The position numbers and the translations under genes are program-made. A DNA stretch of 64,000 nucleotides from Gremmenia infestans. Taxonomy: Eukaryota > Ascomycota > Leotiomycetes > Helotiales > Hamatocanthoscyphaceae. Below, in pieces: positions 36,501 through 48,299 of the stretch. The notes under the pieces are model-generated. The model was not told where the DNA came from. It saw only the letters and a list, made by a program, of their open reading frames with translations, and made no database searches. The stretch spans positions 1 to 64,000 of the forward strand of contig JAFEVB010000022.1 in assembly GCA_032629725.1 (NCBI GenBank). The letters run 5' to 3'. Numbering within the stretch: the first letter of the stretch is position 1; the number at the start of each line of letters is the position of its first letter.

Positions 36501-38600
36501 AGATTAAGAGCGACTCTAATAACTATTATTATACTAGAGACAGCTAAGTAAGTTAATCTAATACTTATTCTACTAATAAGATTATAAAGGAGAAGTTTAG
36601 TTTTTTATACCTCTATTACCTAAATAGCCCTACCTATTTTATTAAGCAATTTTATAGTATTACTACTATTCTAGTTCCTTTAAGTCTATTAGATTAGTAG
36701 ATAAATAAGCTAGGAAAGATTTTCTATACTAAAAAAGAGGATTCTAACTACTATATAATATTCTTCTAAGCGTATAAAAGACCTACCTATAGCGCGCTGC
36801 TAAGGGACTTTATAGATTTATGCTTTAGATTAAGTAGTAATCTACTATTAGATAAGATATTAATTAAGATAGATAGTACTTATAGGTATATTAGGAAAAG
36901 ATATACTCTAATAGTTAAAAATAGTTATGCCTTTATTATATTAACCTTCTACTTTTTTAAAAGAAAGTTCTTAATATATTTTATAATATATTACTAATAT
37001 AATATAAAGTATCTAGAGATAAAGTTAATCCGTAGAGGTAAAGAGGTAGTATTAGAGGCGCACTTAGTAGCTAAAAGGACTCTAGACTATTTTACTTATA
37101 CTATTAGATTCCTTTTTTATAATAAATTTAATATTAAATATAGAGAAGAATCTATTAACTAGACGCTTATTAACTATCTTAAGACTCTATATTTCTACTA
37201 TCCTCTTTAATATATCCCTTTTAGTAGAACTTCTTTAATAAGTAGCCCTAGTAATATAGCTCTAACTATTAAGAATATAGTACTTTTAAGATAGGTCTAA
37301 TATCCTATCTTAAAAGACTAGATAGAGAAAGAGCTTACTATGCTTAGTAATATATAAAATAAGAAAGTAAAGAAGATCTAAGCTAAGAGAAAAGAAGGTA
37401 AAGCTAATAGAATTACTAGTAAGATTACTTTTTTTATTAAAATACTCTTTTTATAATTCTACTATACTAGTAAGTTCTTTAGCTAGAATATTATAGAATT
37501 ACCTATAAATTGCTTTAAATAGTTAGACTATAAGTATAGTAATAAATAGAATAAATATATTACTAATATTAAAGCTATAGAAGATACGAAGTATAATAGA
37601 AAAAAGATATAGTATAAGCGGAACTACTATAGCTTAGCTAGCAGATATAAGCCTCTTAAAAAGGATAATACTAAAGTTTATTATTGCTTTTATATCTATT
37701 TTTCTTTCCTTTATATAATAGAATTAAAGGATAGAGATAGCACGCCTCTTAAATTAATATAAAGCAAGTGGTTATAGTATATATAAGAAAAGAATAGTGC
37801 TTTTTACTAGGTTTAAAAAACTAAGTCTAATCTGTATTTTACTAATATAGATGCAATCTTTAAGTTATCTAGTAAAATTAATTATTTATAAAAAGTTCTT
37901 AAGAAGTAGAAAGATTATAAGAATACTAAAAATAAATCTATATATTATATTTTTATATCTTTTTTTTTCTATTATCTATTATATATATCTTATAAGTTAA
38001 ATCCTTTTAAAAATTATAAATTAAGCCTTTAATTCTATAGCTTTAGTTTCTAAAGTATAAGGTTAACTAGCTTAAAAAACCCGCCGATAATAACTTAATC
38101 TTTATAACTTAATTAAATAGTTAATCTAAGCGAACTAAGTAGCTTAATTAGTTCTTTATAGACTTAAGCAGCTCTATGCCTATAGCTAATTAAAGAACCT
38201 CTCGTTTTATTATTACTATAAGTAGTTGCTTATTATATAGTCTTAATCTGCCTAAAGCTATATCTATTACTTTCTTAGAAGTTAATTACTAACTAGGAAT
38301 AATAGACTAAGCTTTTTATTATTACTATTAGCTAGGGAATAAGAATAAGTTTATCTACTACTAGATCTTTACTAATATTAACTTAATAGTTAAAAATAGC
38401 ATTTAAGAGAGAAATAACTTTAAAAAAGGTATTATAATTATAGTAATATAAAAGATTAGTAAGCTTAAAGGAATTAATAGTAAAGGCAAAAGTAAATAGA
38501 AGAATCTAGTATTATTATCTTCTTAAGATAGCCTCTTAAACTTCTAATCTTAGTATTAGCAGATGGATAAGGATTTTAATAAAGTCTAAAAAGGCGTAAC
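36500..38600 (+). pseudogene. Long RIP-degraded frame of unknown family
   Basis: One plus-strand frame continues from about 36,590 for well over 1.5 kb, interrupted almost only by TAA and TAG at places where Q or W would fit; TGA is rare, as expected after RIP of a real gene. Readable pieces include RPTYSALLRDFIDLCFRL, LIRRGKEVVLEAHLVAKRTL and SISRWIRILIKS near the end. I do not recognise the family. It lies upstream of, and in the same direction as, the Plavaka transposase, so it may be another gene of that element or of an element next to it. Confidence 0.45.
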
Positions 38601-38775
38601 GGATCAGATTAGAGTATTTAGGTTGCCTTTTTAAGATGGATTTATAAACTAGTAAAAGGTGTCTAATAATAAATAGAAGAAAAGTTCTTTTCTTTATACC
38701 TTAGCTGTCTACTAATACCTATTACTTAAACTAATATATGTACATATATGTTTTTAAGTGGTAAAACTCTAATTT

Positions 38776-39175
38776 GAGCCGTATTAACCTTTATTAGACT
38801 AGTATAATCTCGTAGCAACTATATCCCTAGCTTTAAAGATTTGCTAACTCTTAAGAAAACGTTCTAAAAGGTATTTCTTATATCTTTCTACTAGTCTAGT
38901 ATCTGCAAGTTAATATTAATTAAGATATACTTAGATTCTATTACAATTCGAGCTGTATTAACCTTTATTAAACTATTATAATCTTGTAGTATCTATACCC
39001 CTAGCTCTAAAGATTTACTAACCCTTAAGAAAACGTTCTAAAAGGTATTTCTTATATCTTTCTACTAGCTTAGTATCTGTAAGTTAATATTAAGTAAGAC
39101 GTATTTAGATTTCGCTATAATTTAAGCTATATTAACTCTTATTAGACTATTATGATCTTGTAGCAACTAAACCCT
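38776..39175. repeat. Tandem repeat, period about 174 bp
   Basis: Two full units and part of a third, starting at 38,776, 38,950 and 39,124, each beginning GAGC(C/T)GTATTAACCTTTAT or its RIP-changed form and containing AAGAAAACGTTCTAAAAGGT. It lies just upstream of the transposase relic and could be a subterminal or promoter repeat of that element. Confidence 0.75.
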
Positions 39176-39479
39176 ATACTACGAAAATAAACTATAATCC
39201 TTTTTTTATTATACCTTCTATAAAGTAGAGGTGTATTTAATATCGGAAAAAGTATAGAATACTATAGGGTATCACCAAATATAAATGTATGGTTTTAAAA
39301 AGATAAAATCTTCTATATATAATAAAAGATTAACCTAGCTTTTTAGGTATAATACTAGTAATATTCTTCTTCTTATATTATAATAAAGTAGACGAAGATA
39401 GGTTTAAGATAGATAAGAATATACAGATAGGTAATAATTATAATATAAAGCAGATGCTAATATGTTTATTAGAGAAGTT

Positions 39480-42400
39480 AATATATAAGTAGCTAAGAGA
39501 GAAAAGAGGCGTATAATATTCTAGGTAGTTAGTTATTTAGAACGCTAGCTTATTATTATAGGCTAATAAATAAGTAGCTAATAAAATAGGTATAGAGAGT
39601 ATTAAAAACGAAATTCGCAGATTTTAGAGTACTAAGCGCGCTCTAGATCCTTCTTTTATATAGCTACTACTAGATATATAAGATAGAATAGATATTAATA
39701 TACTAAACCTGAATAAATATAGCAATATAGATATATTAGACTTAAATAAGATATAAGATAGCTCTCTAAAAAGCGATAGTAGCGTAGTAACCTAATATAT
39801 CTTCTTTAGAGATAATAAATAAGATAGTAGCTCTACTATAAAGAACTTTAATCTTAGATAACTTAAAGAAAAACTACACTCCGCTTAAAGACTAGCTAAT
39901 ACCTTCTATAATATTTAATAAGAAATAACCCTTATACTTCTTTTATTTCTAAGTATAACTAGGATCTAGCTAATTAGTTTTTAAGAGCTTAAGTTAATAA
40001 AGCTGCTATTAAGAACTACTTTAGCTAGCTATTACTTAGAAATAATACTTAAAATATAGATAGTACTATTAATAGCTATACGGATTTAATATATATAACC
40101 TATAAGATTTCTTATAGAATACTAAGTAATAATTAGTAGAAGATAAAAGAGATTATAGTTAACTCTTAAGTAGTTAGTAGAGAGCCTAAGAAGCATATTC
40201 TTTATTATTATCTAATTTAAAAGAGTTTTAGAATTTATACTTAGTTATAAGCCCTTTACTAAAGATCTTATTTAGGCACCTATTTAGAAGTATTAGAATA
40301 ATAGTAATAGGTATAAAAGAGTTTAAGATAAGATATATACTATAGATTAGTAGTAGAAGATATAAAAGAAAGTTTCTTCTAATAGAATAATTATTCTAGT
40401 ATATATTAGATTAGATAAAACTTTAATAACTTAATATAGAGAGAATATAACTACTTAGCCCCTATATGCCATTCTAGCGAATTTGCCTTAGGCTCTATAA
40501 TATAGCTAAAATCGACCTAGAATAATACTTATTATACTATTACTAATATTAAAGCAGATTATAAAAAAGTTAGATAAAGATATAATATAGAAGCTATAAT
40601 TAGAGCTTTATTATAAAAGTATAAGTATTATATTATTATATAAGTTTCTAAGGCTTTTTTTACTAAACCTATACTAATAATAGATAGCTCTTTACTAAAC
40701 TAGCTAAAAGTAGGGTAGCTAGTCTAGTATATAGATAATAAAATTCGGATTATTACCTAATTCTTTTAAACCACTTAGTAGACTATTAAGAAGTAGCTCT
40801 TATTACTAGTATTAAATCCTTAAGATAGTATAGAATATATTAGATACTATAGAATAAGTTATAAAATATTCTAGAGAAGTAGCTATTATACATCTATAAA
40901 TAAATAAAAGATTAAATAAATTAGTAAAATGCAGAAAATATTCCTCTAACTAATTCTAATTAGATCTATTAAAATATATGCTTTGCTTAGAAATATTCTT
41001 ATACTAATATATATAAAAGCATCTTAATAGATATCCTTTATTAACTACTTAAGAGTATATTTTAAGACTTGATTTATTAGATTATTAAGCTAATCTATAA
41101 GCTAATATCTAGTAAGAGAGCTATAAAGGGCTTTAAAAGATTAGATAGAAGTTATAAGCAATTACCTAGTCTGGTTTTATTAGATGCTCTTTTTAATCTT
41201 ATACTAGCTTTCCTAGGACTAAAGCATTTCTATAAGTTTAGTAACTTGTCTTAGATAATAGAAGGTAAAAAGCTTAACTCTCTTTAAATTATTATTCTAG
41301 TTATTACTCTATTACTAGTTAATACTATATCTTTAGCACTTTTCTACACTTAGGCACTTATTAACTTTATATTTATTTATAACTATAAAGTATAAAATAA
41401 AAGAGATACTAAACTACTTCTATTAATATCTTATTTAATTAGATACTTATAAGAATGCCTTTACTAAGTACTAACTAGTAGAAAAAGACAGCGATGCCTA
41501 TTAGCACTACTCTAAATTTTATACTCTATGCTACTATATTAAGTTTATTATTTAGTTTAGAGCTACAAATAAATATAATACCACGTTTATAAAAACGCTA
41601 TACTAATTCCTTTTAAAAGACTTTTTTAATAAGATAAATAAGAAAGATAGTATTTATAGGTAGTTAACTTAGATAGCTAAATAGAACACTTAAGATATAA
41701 ATCTTAAGGGCAATAAACTTAGTACTACTCTATTATATAATATATCTATTAAAAATAGTATTTAACTCTAAGAGATAATAGATAATAGTTATAGTATAAC
41801 TATTATAAATTAGTATATAGAAATGCTCTCTATTAGCATATAAGCTTAGACTATCTTTTATAGCTATAAAATTTAATCTAAATATTACTACTTTAGCTAC
41901 TAAGGCTTAGAAAGCTTCTAAGTTAAGAGGTTTCCTAATAGCTTTATCTTAGTTTATTTAAGAACGCCGATTAGAAAAGGAGCCCGTATCTACTACTACT
42001 AGAAGGCTGAAATTCAAGCTAGATCCTAAATAGCTATATAATTACCCTATCTAATTTGCTAGTTTCGGCTTAGTATTAGAAAGTAGGTAGTTATAATAAA
42101 TCTAATCCTAATACCCTTAAGAGCAAGATAATTAGATATAGTCCTAGCTAGTATAGAAAAGGGCCTTAAAATAATTACTATTAGGTATAAATAGATATAC
42201 TAATAGATAAGAAATAAGTATAAAGATAATAAGACACTCTAATAAAATCTACTAGATAGAAAAAGGGTAGCTAAAATCTAAGCTATCTTATATATATTTA
42301 ATCTAGAGAACCTAGACTATAAAAGAAAGCCTATCTTATATCTAGTTTTTCTTCTTAATATATATCCGCTTAAAGAGAAAGATAAGAAGCTTTATCCGAT

Positions 42401-42612
42401 CTATAGAATAATTAAAGTCTTATATCTAAAGAGTACTAAAAGTCTAGAAGCCTAAAGGACTATAGAATTAAAGGGTGCTAGATGCTAGAAGAGATTCTTA
42501 GAAGTGCTTATATTCTAGCTAAAGGGTTTTATATAAGGCTGATAGCCTAAGATACTTTTTATATTAATAACTATATTAATTATTAGTAATATATAATATT
42601 ATATAAGAAAGA
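39480..42612 (+). pseudogene. Plavaka-type transposase, whole-length relic (copy 2)
   Basis: A RIP-killed DDE transposase of the Plavaka (CACTA-like) clade, about 1,000 residues originally. Landmarks in order: an N-terminal acidic region; RYKRVxDxIYTxD followed by three stops in a row (40,348-40,356) where the family has VYDEMxTGDWWW; LDKTLITxYRxN then PLYAILANLP (SSDKT...YPVYLTIGNI in relatives); LLNHLVDYxE; ALINFIFI (41,360s); then FTKY, YYIKFI, FRATNKYNT and FLLKDFFNKINKKD (41,460-41,640), like the 'FIRxxGSADGFDT...KxFYDRTNK' block. The tail is shared with copy 1. The zinc-finger N-terminus usual for the family is unreadable. Stops at Q/W codons show inactivation by RIP. Confidence 0.8.
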
Positions 42613-45600
42613 TTAGATTAAAAAAGGGATTAAGCAAGCTAAAGAAGCTAAGAAACACTTTAGTAAAAAGGTATATATATAGGTCTTTAGTTTAGAGTTA
42701 GGAGATAATAAGAAAGATAAGTAGAAAAATAAAGATAAGAATATAAGTATTATTAAGAATAATAAGAAGATTTATCTACTACCTAGTATTATATTATCTC
42801 TCCTATCTTTATATCTACTCTATAATCTATTCTTTTATCCACTCTATAATCTATCTTTTATCTATCTTTATACTCTATCTTATAACCTATTCTAAGATAT
42901 ATTCTCTATTAAGTATATATCTACTAGATGTCTTTATCTGCTCTATAAGTAATATCCTCTTTTAAGAAAGCATATAGCAAGTTTTAATAGTATAAAATAT
43001 AACTAAATAGAATATTAATTAAGTGTCTAATTATATATAGCTCTTAAGACACAGGTATAGGCTATGCTAGAACTACTTAGTAGTAGCGCTAAACCTAACT
43101 TACTATTATTATTTTAGTTGCGTCCTATCTTCTTTCTTCTCTAATTTTTATCTTACTTTCTATAAAGCCTTAATCTCTTTAATAAACTATTTCTATAGTA
43201 AAGCACGTTTTTTATTTAAGTACTATATTATCTTAATTATGCTATAGAGGAGAACTTACGCCTAATATAATAGAGCTGCTAATATTAACTTAGATAATAG
43301 AAGACTGCCTTAAATAATACTTTCTAGAAACTCTATAAGTATTATTCTATCTTAGATATTACTATATATAAGATCCTGATTAGTATATCTATAGCTCTTA
43401 CCTCTTAAGTATATATTTACTCTTATATATTCTATAGACCTTATCTAGAAAGAAAGCTAAAAGGCTAGGCTAATACCGCTCTAGTTAAAGAATAAGGCAG
43501 ACTTTAGAATAATTCTTAGCTAATAATATATTTAAAAAGAGCTCCGTGTCTAAAGTTTATATTACTATAACTACTTTATATATTATCTAGCTTATTATTT
43601 AGAGAGCTAATAATAATATGCTATAACGCGTTTAGTAGAAAGGGTCTATTCTAATAAGCTCTATAAATAATAAGTTTAAGCTAACCGCCTACGCTTTAAG
43701 CTTCTAATAAGACTTATCTTTATATAACTCTTAGTATAACTTAAGAGGCTTCTTATTTTCCTTGCCTATATATCCGTCACGATAAAAGACTATACCTCTT
43801 TGATTTATTTAAGCTCTCTAGGTGCGATTAATACTATAGCGTATTACTATATATATAAGACTTTATTATAAAAAGTAGTAGGAAAAGGAGCTATGGTATT
43901 ATACGTAATAGCAGATATATTAGAAGTAGTAAAGCTAGGGAAATAGATATAAAGGAGCCTTAATATAAGATAGATGCTAGTCCTTTATTATAGAGCGATC
44001 TTAAATAAAAAGATAGCAAGAAAATCTTATTAGTTATAAAGAACTCTTTACTTAGAGAGTAAGTATAATCTTAGAGCCTTTATTATATTAGCTATATAGG
44101 CAGCAGGCAAGCTAGGACTAAAAGACCATATCTAGCTAAAGGTAGATATAGTAAACCTTAGTACTTCTATTAGCAACTACTAGAAGTATATTATATTTTA
44201 ATAAAAGCTTAAAGGTTTTAAGCCCTAGTCTCTTAATAGTAAGTTTTAGGTTGCTTATAAAGTATATAAATATATCTTAATACTAATAGAAGTAATAATA
44301 CTAATATACCTATTAGATAATTAATAGCATAGGAGAAAAACGCTCGCTTCTAATAATTAAGATTTATAATAATATACTTTTAACCTTTAGTAAAGATAGG
44401 AGATCTAAAGTTAAAAATATAAAGAGGCAATTTTAGTATAACCTAGCTATTAATTATATAATCTTATTACCTAATCCTATAAAGGTCTAGTAATATACTT
44501 TCCGGTTAGATAGAATACTAATAATTACTAGCCTAGCTATAAGAAGTTCCTAGCACTAGTTATTATTAAGTCTTTAATTTAGTTCTATAATATAAAAGGA
44601 ATATATACTTATTATAAAGTTAATACGGTTTAAAAGTAGTTTAAGACTATTCTAACTTAATTAATTATTCTTATATCTATATTTATTATTATTATAGCTA
44701 AGAAGCAGACAGCTAGTTCTTTAAGTCCTTAGTTAAAGTATAGTACTACTATCTATATATTATCTATTTGCTCTTATTATAAGACTAATATTTTAATTTA
44801 GTTATATAAAATAGTATAAGAAAGTTATAGATAAAGTAAAGTGCCTAAAAGAGAGAAGAAATATATATTATATTAGTCTTTAAAATAAAGAGCTATATTA
44901 CTTAAATAGATAGCAATTATAGAAATAATATAGCTAATAAGTTTAAAGAAACTATTATAGATCTGGAAAAGGATAAAGACTATATAGTATATACTTTAAG
45001 GTTTTATCTCTTCTTTTATACTAGGAAACTAATAGTATATAATATTAGGCAGCTGCAGCTTCTATAAAAGAGAGAAGTAAAGATATAAAGATATAATAGA
45101 CCTTATAGGTAAAAGATATATACTAATATTGCAATCTAGAATATTATATATTAAAGACTACCTATAGGTAGCCGCAAGCCTAGAAATAGTTATATATAGC
45201 TAATTAGTCTAGAGAATAGTTATTTTAGATTCTTTCTCTTATAATAAAATAATAATAGTAAAGGTATTAGCTTTAAAAACAAATTAAATATTCTTTCTCT
45301 ACTATTAAAAAAGTAAAAGGTTTATATAGTAATAGATAAATAGCTAGAAGATACTATAAGAGGTAAGAATTATACTTATTCTATAGAACTAGTTACTAAA
45401 TAGTTAGGTAATAAGAATATAGATTAAGAGTAAAGAGGAAGCCTCTATAGTTAATAATAAGCCGCAGCTTTTTTTAGTTAGCTAGGTATAGTATTTCTCT
45501 TTTCTAAAGATTATACTAACTACTAATTCTTTAAGAATTATCTAATAAGCCTATAATAGTTATTTATTTTAAGACTAGAGATAGTATAGAGGTATAGCAT

Positions 45601-46745
45601 ATAGGCTTAATAATAGGCTAGATTAGGAAATAATACTAGTAAATAGCAAATAGAGTTAGAAACTATAAACTATTATATAATAGAGGAGTAGTAATATAAA
45701 TAGAGAAGATAAAAGTGCTATAGAAAGTTATATCTAGTATTAAGAATATAAAGAATTTAGTTTATAAAGAGTAATAGAAGGTTAACTAGATAAAAGGGTT
45801 TTTTTTTATTAGTATATTAATAAATATAAGTAAGCAGATAAATAAAGCTAATAGATCTATAGACTTTATAGTTCTTACTACCTTTTAGTATTAGTATAAG
45901 CTTATAAAATATATTTATATAATTTATACTAAATATAATTAAGTTTAATAAGAATTATTAGAAGAGAGTAGAAGGAAGGATAGATTATAGAGTAGAGAGA
46001 AGATAGATTATAGAGTAGAGAGAAGAATAGATCGCGGAGTAGAGAGAAAGATAGATTATAGAGTAGAGAGAAAGATAGATTATAGAGTAGAGAGAAAGAT
46101 AGATTATAAAGTAGAGGGAAAGATAGATTATAAAGTAGAAGAAAAATAGATAGAAGTAGAGGAAGAATAGATTATAAAGTAGAGAGAAGAAATAGATTAT
46201 AGATTAATATAGAAAAGAATAAATAGAAAAAAGATAATATTTAATCTATATTTATATTCTTTACTTAATATAAAAGTTATAACTATTATTATAATTACTA
46301 TTAAGCTAAAATTACTATTATAGATTCTAAGTTTAATATTATCTATAATATAGATTTATATAAAAATATTTTAATTTAAGCTATTAAATACTATACTATC
46401 TATTATACTTTCTATATTAATTATCTATAAAAAATAAAAGATATAGTTAGTATCTTAAGTATTAAATCTAAAAGTAATCTTATATATAAAAGTATATTAT
46501 AAGAAGCTAAATAAGAGAATATTATAAATAATAGATATAGAAAATAAAATATAAAATATATTATATAAATAAGATAAGCTTTTAATATTATTAGAGCAGG
46601 CTTAAGAGCAGGCTTAGGCCCTTACTACTAACTTTTCGCTCTAATAATATTAAAAAAATTAACTTATAACTTTAGTAACTAAAGCTGCTAAAAACATTCT
46701 AATAATATTAAAAAAAGTTTTTAGTAGAATTTGAATTCTACTAAT
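41672..46745 (+). mobile_element. Plavaka/CACTA-like element, 3' portion, copy 2
   Basis: Direct-orientation copy of 1-5,033, with small indels and an altered tandem array. The match runs from inside the transposase to a sharp end at GAATTCTACTAAT. Near the end copy 2 has AGTAGAATT-TG-AATTCTACT, a perfect 9-bp inverted repeat about a 2-base centre; copy 1 has one change in it. The upstream part of the element (before 41,672) is present only here, because copy 1 is cut by the window edge. Confidence 0.75.
45955..46205. repeat. Tandem array, about 24-26 bp unit (copy 2)
   Basis: Counterpart of the array at 4,290-4,500: units such as AGAGTAGAGAGAAAGATAGATTATA in roughly ten copies. Unit number and order differ between the element copies, showing expansion or contraction since they separated. 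Confidence 0.75.
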
Positions 46746-47157
46746 AAGAGAAGCTCCCTAGCTATAAGGGAATTTGCTCTAAGGCCTACCTCTAGCAGGT
46801 CTTAGAACCTATTATTTTCCCGCTTTTTAACTAGCTTAGTCTAAAGTATATCTTTATAGAAGATAAAGTAAAGGTGTATTTAGAAAGCGCCTGCTTACTA
46901 AGGCTCTAGCATAGGATCTGCAGGTTTAAGTAGCCTCCTTCTTCACCTAATTTAAATCCTATTAAGAAGATCTAGTAATAGATAAAAGAAAAGCTAAAGA
47001 AATTAGCATATATGCCTAAAAGTATAGAGGATTTAAAAGGGGAGCTGCAAAAGTATAAGATTAGGTAGATCCATATAACTTCTAGTATTATACTAAACAA
47101 TTAACCTATAAGATTAAAGATATAATTGCAGTATATAGACTAGCTACTATTAATTAA
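46746..47157 (+). pseudogene. Tc1/mariner transposase, C-terminal remnant
   Basis: Starting right at the end of the Plavaka element, a short frame reads PPSSPNLNPIKKI followed by RIP stops and IKEKLKKL (46,934-46,990). This matches the conserved 'PPYSPDLNPIENxW...IK' segment around the last catalytic acid of Tc1/mariner transposases. The Glu of that segment is now Lys (GAG to AAG), and the Trp codons are TAG. The frame ends at 47,155-47,157 after LKDIIAVYRLATIN, like the family's normal C-terminus. The first two thirds of the protein are missing, so the copy is truncated as well as mutated. Confidence 0.75.
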
Positions 47158-48299
47158 CTTACATTTTTAATTTGGTCCAATTCTATTAATAATTTAAAAA
47201 GTTATTTACGATTAAAGAGGGAGGGTAGAAAATGGTGGTTCTCGCTTGGTGGGCCATGTGTAGTAGCACATACTCTTACCTTGGCAGCCTTGTTCCTGGG
47301 GATGCTCCGTGTACGGGCATGGCAATCTGTAAAACTTATATTATAACCCTTTTTTCTTGCTCCTTCTTTCCATTCATCCAACTGTCCCCCTCTCTTGTCA
47401 GCCAGTTGAAATGCGACCTCTAATTCAGCACAGCACCTCCACCCAATCATAGGCTGTTGTTCCTTTAGCCGTACAAATAGTAGCAGGATTCAGTCTCACC
47501 GAGAGAGATTGCCTTCCTCTAACCGGCGACATCACGAAATGAAGCATATGTTTGAAACTGTCACTTAGTTTCAAACATTTGAGTACTGTTACAACAGACC
47601 ACACTATCAATTCCAAGCAGATCGCCGCCTGCGTGCCGAAGACCACCTGAGGCCTTGTACTGTATCAACAGAACTTCTGGAATGGTGCTTTTAATAGGAA
47701 ATGTACCGATATTGCACGTTGACGCTGCATGGCGGATACCCGCAGTTGCATGAATCCTTTGCTCATACCCTACACACTTGGTCCATGTACTTCGTAATTA
47801 TTGAACTTCAACTTAAGGTGACCAAGGAGGACAGGTCTCAGGAGCACAACTCTGCCCAAGATGGAAGTACCTCTTACTCAGATCCGCTAAGCCACTTCCC
47901 GATGCGAGTCTAATATGCCTACATGGGAAGCTGCAGCTGAAAACGTTCATCTATTTCTATGCCACGAGATGACTGTGTTTGTTACAAGTCCATAAGGGTG
48001 AGAACCACCCAAGGAGGGATATTAGTTTGTGCAGCCACACGATACGAGGTAAGTTCTCGGCCACCGCCGTTATTTGTACATGTCCTGATCCATCCTTCTC
48101 GAAATTGCCTGTGTTTGGTTAACCCAGAAAGAGTGCACGGCGTGCATCTCAGGATTGTTTCCTTGAGGCTTTTCATACATCACATGATTCTCCTCCGCAC
48201 AGCACAGCCTCAAATCGGAAACCGGGCCGCCAACCAGTAATAAAGCCTTCGAAAAATTGGTAAGCCTACACATGAAACTGACGCGCTGCTGGCATGCTC
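47158..48299. other. Intergenic, no gene seen
   Basis: Normal composition resumes near 47,200. Small open frames here have no recognisable product. A perfect 12-bp inverted repeat with a 7-base loop (ATGTTTGAAACT ... AGTTTCAAACAT) lies at 47,548-47,578. The last part holds the 3' end of the CWF19-like gene. Confidence 0.5.

Larger units (their letters stand above)
25290..47165. other. AT-rich RIP-mutated transposon block II
   Basis: About 22 kb with the same TpA-rich, CpA-poor pattern as block I. It starts abruptly after GGCCCACCTCTAAGCG near 25,310 and ends near 47,165. It contains inverted repeat B, minisatellites, an unidentified long degraded frame, a Plavaka element and a mariner remnant. 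No intact protein gene is present; open frames inside are low-complexity artefacts of the arrays. Confidence 0.9.

Noticed and set aside
25290..47165. A Starship-type giant element with a tyrosine-recombinase captain
   Set aside because: I found no readable captain-like recombinase motif or intact cargo; the recognised parts are Plavaka and mariner.
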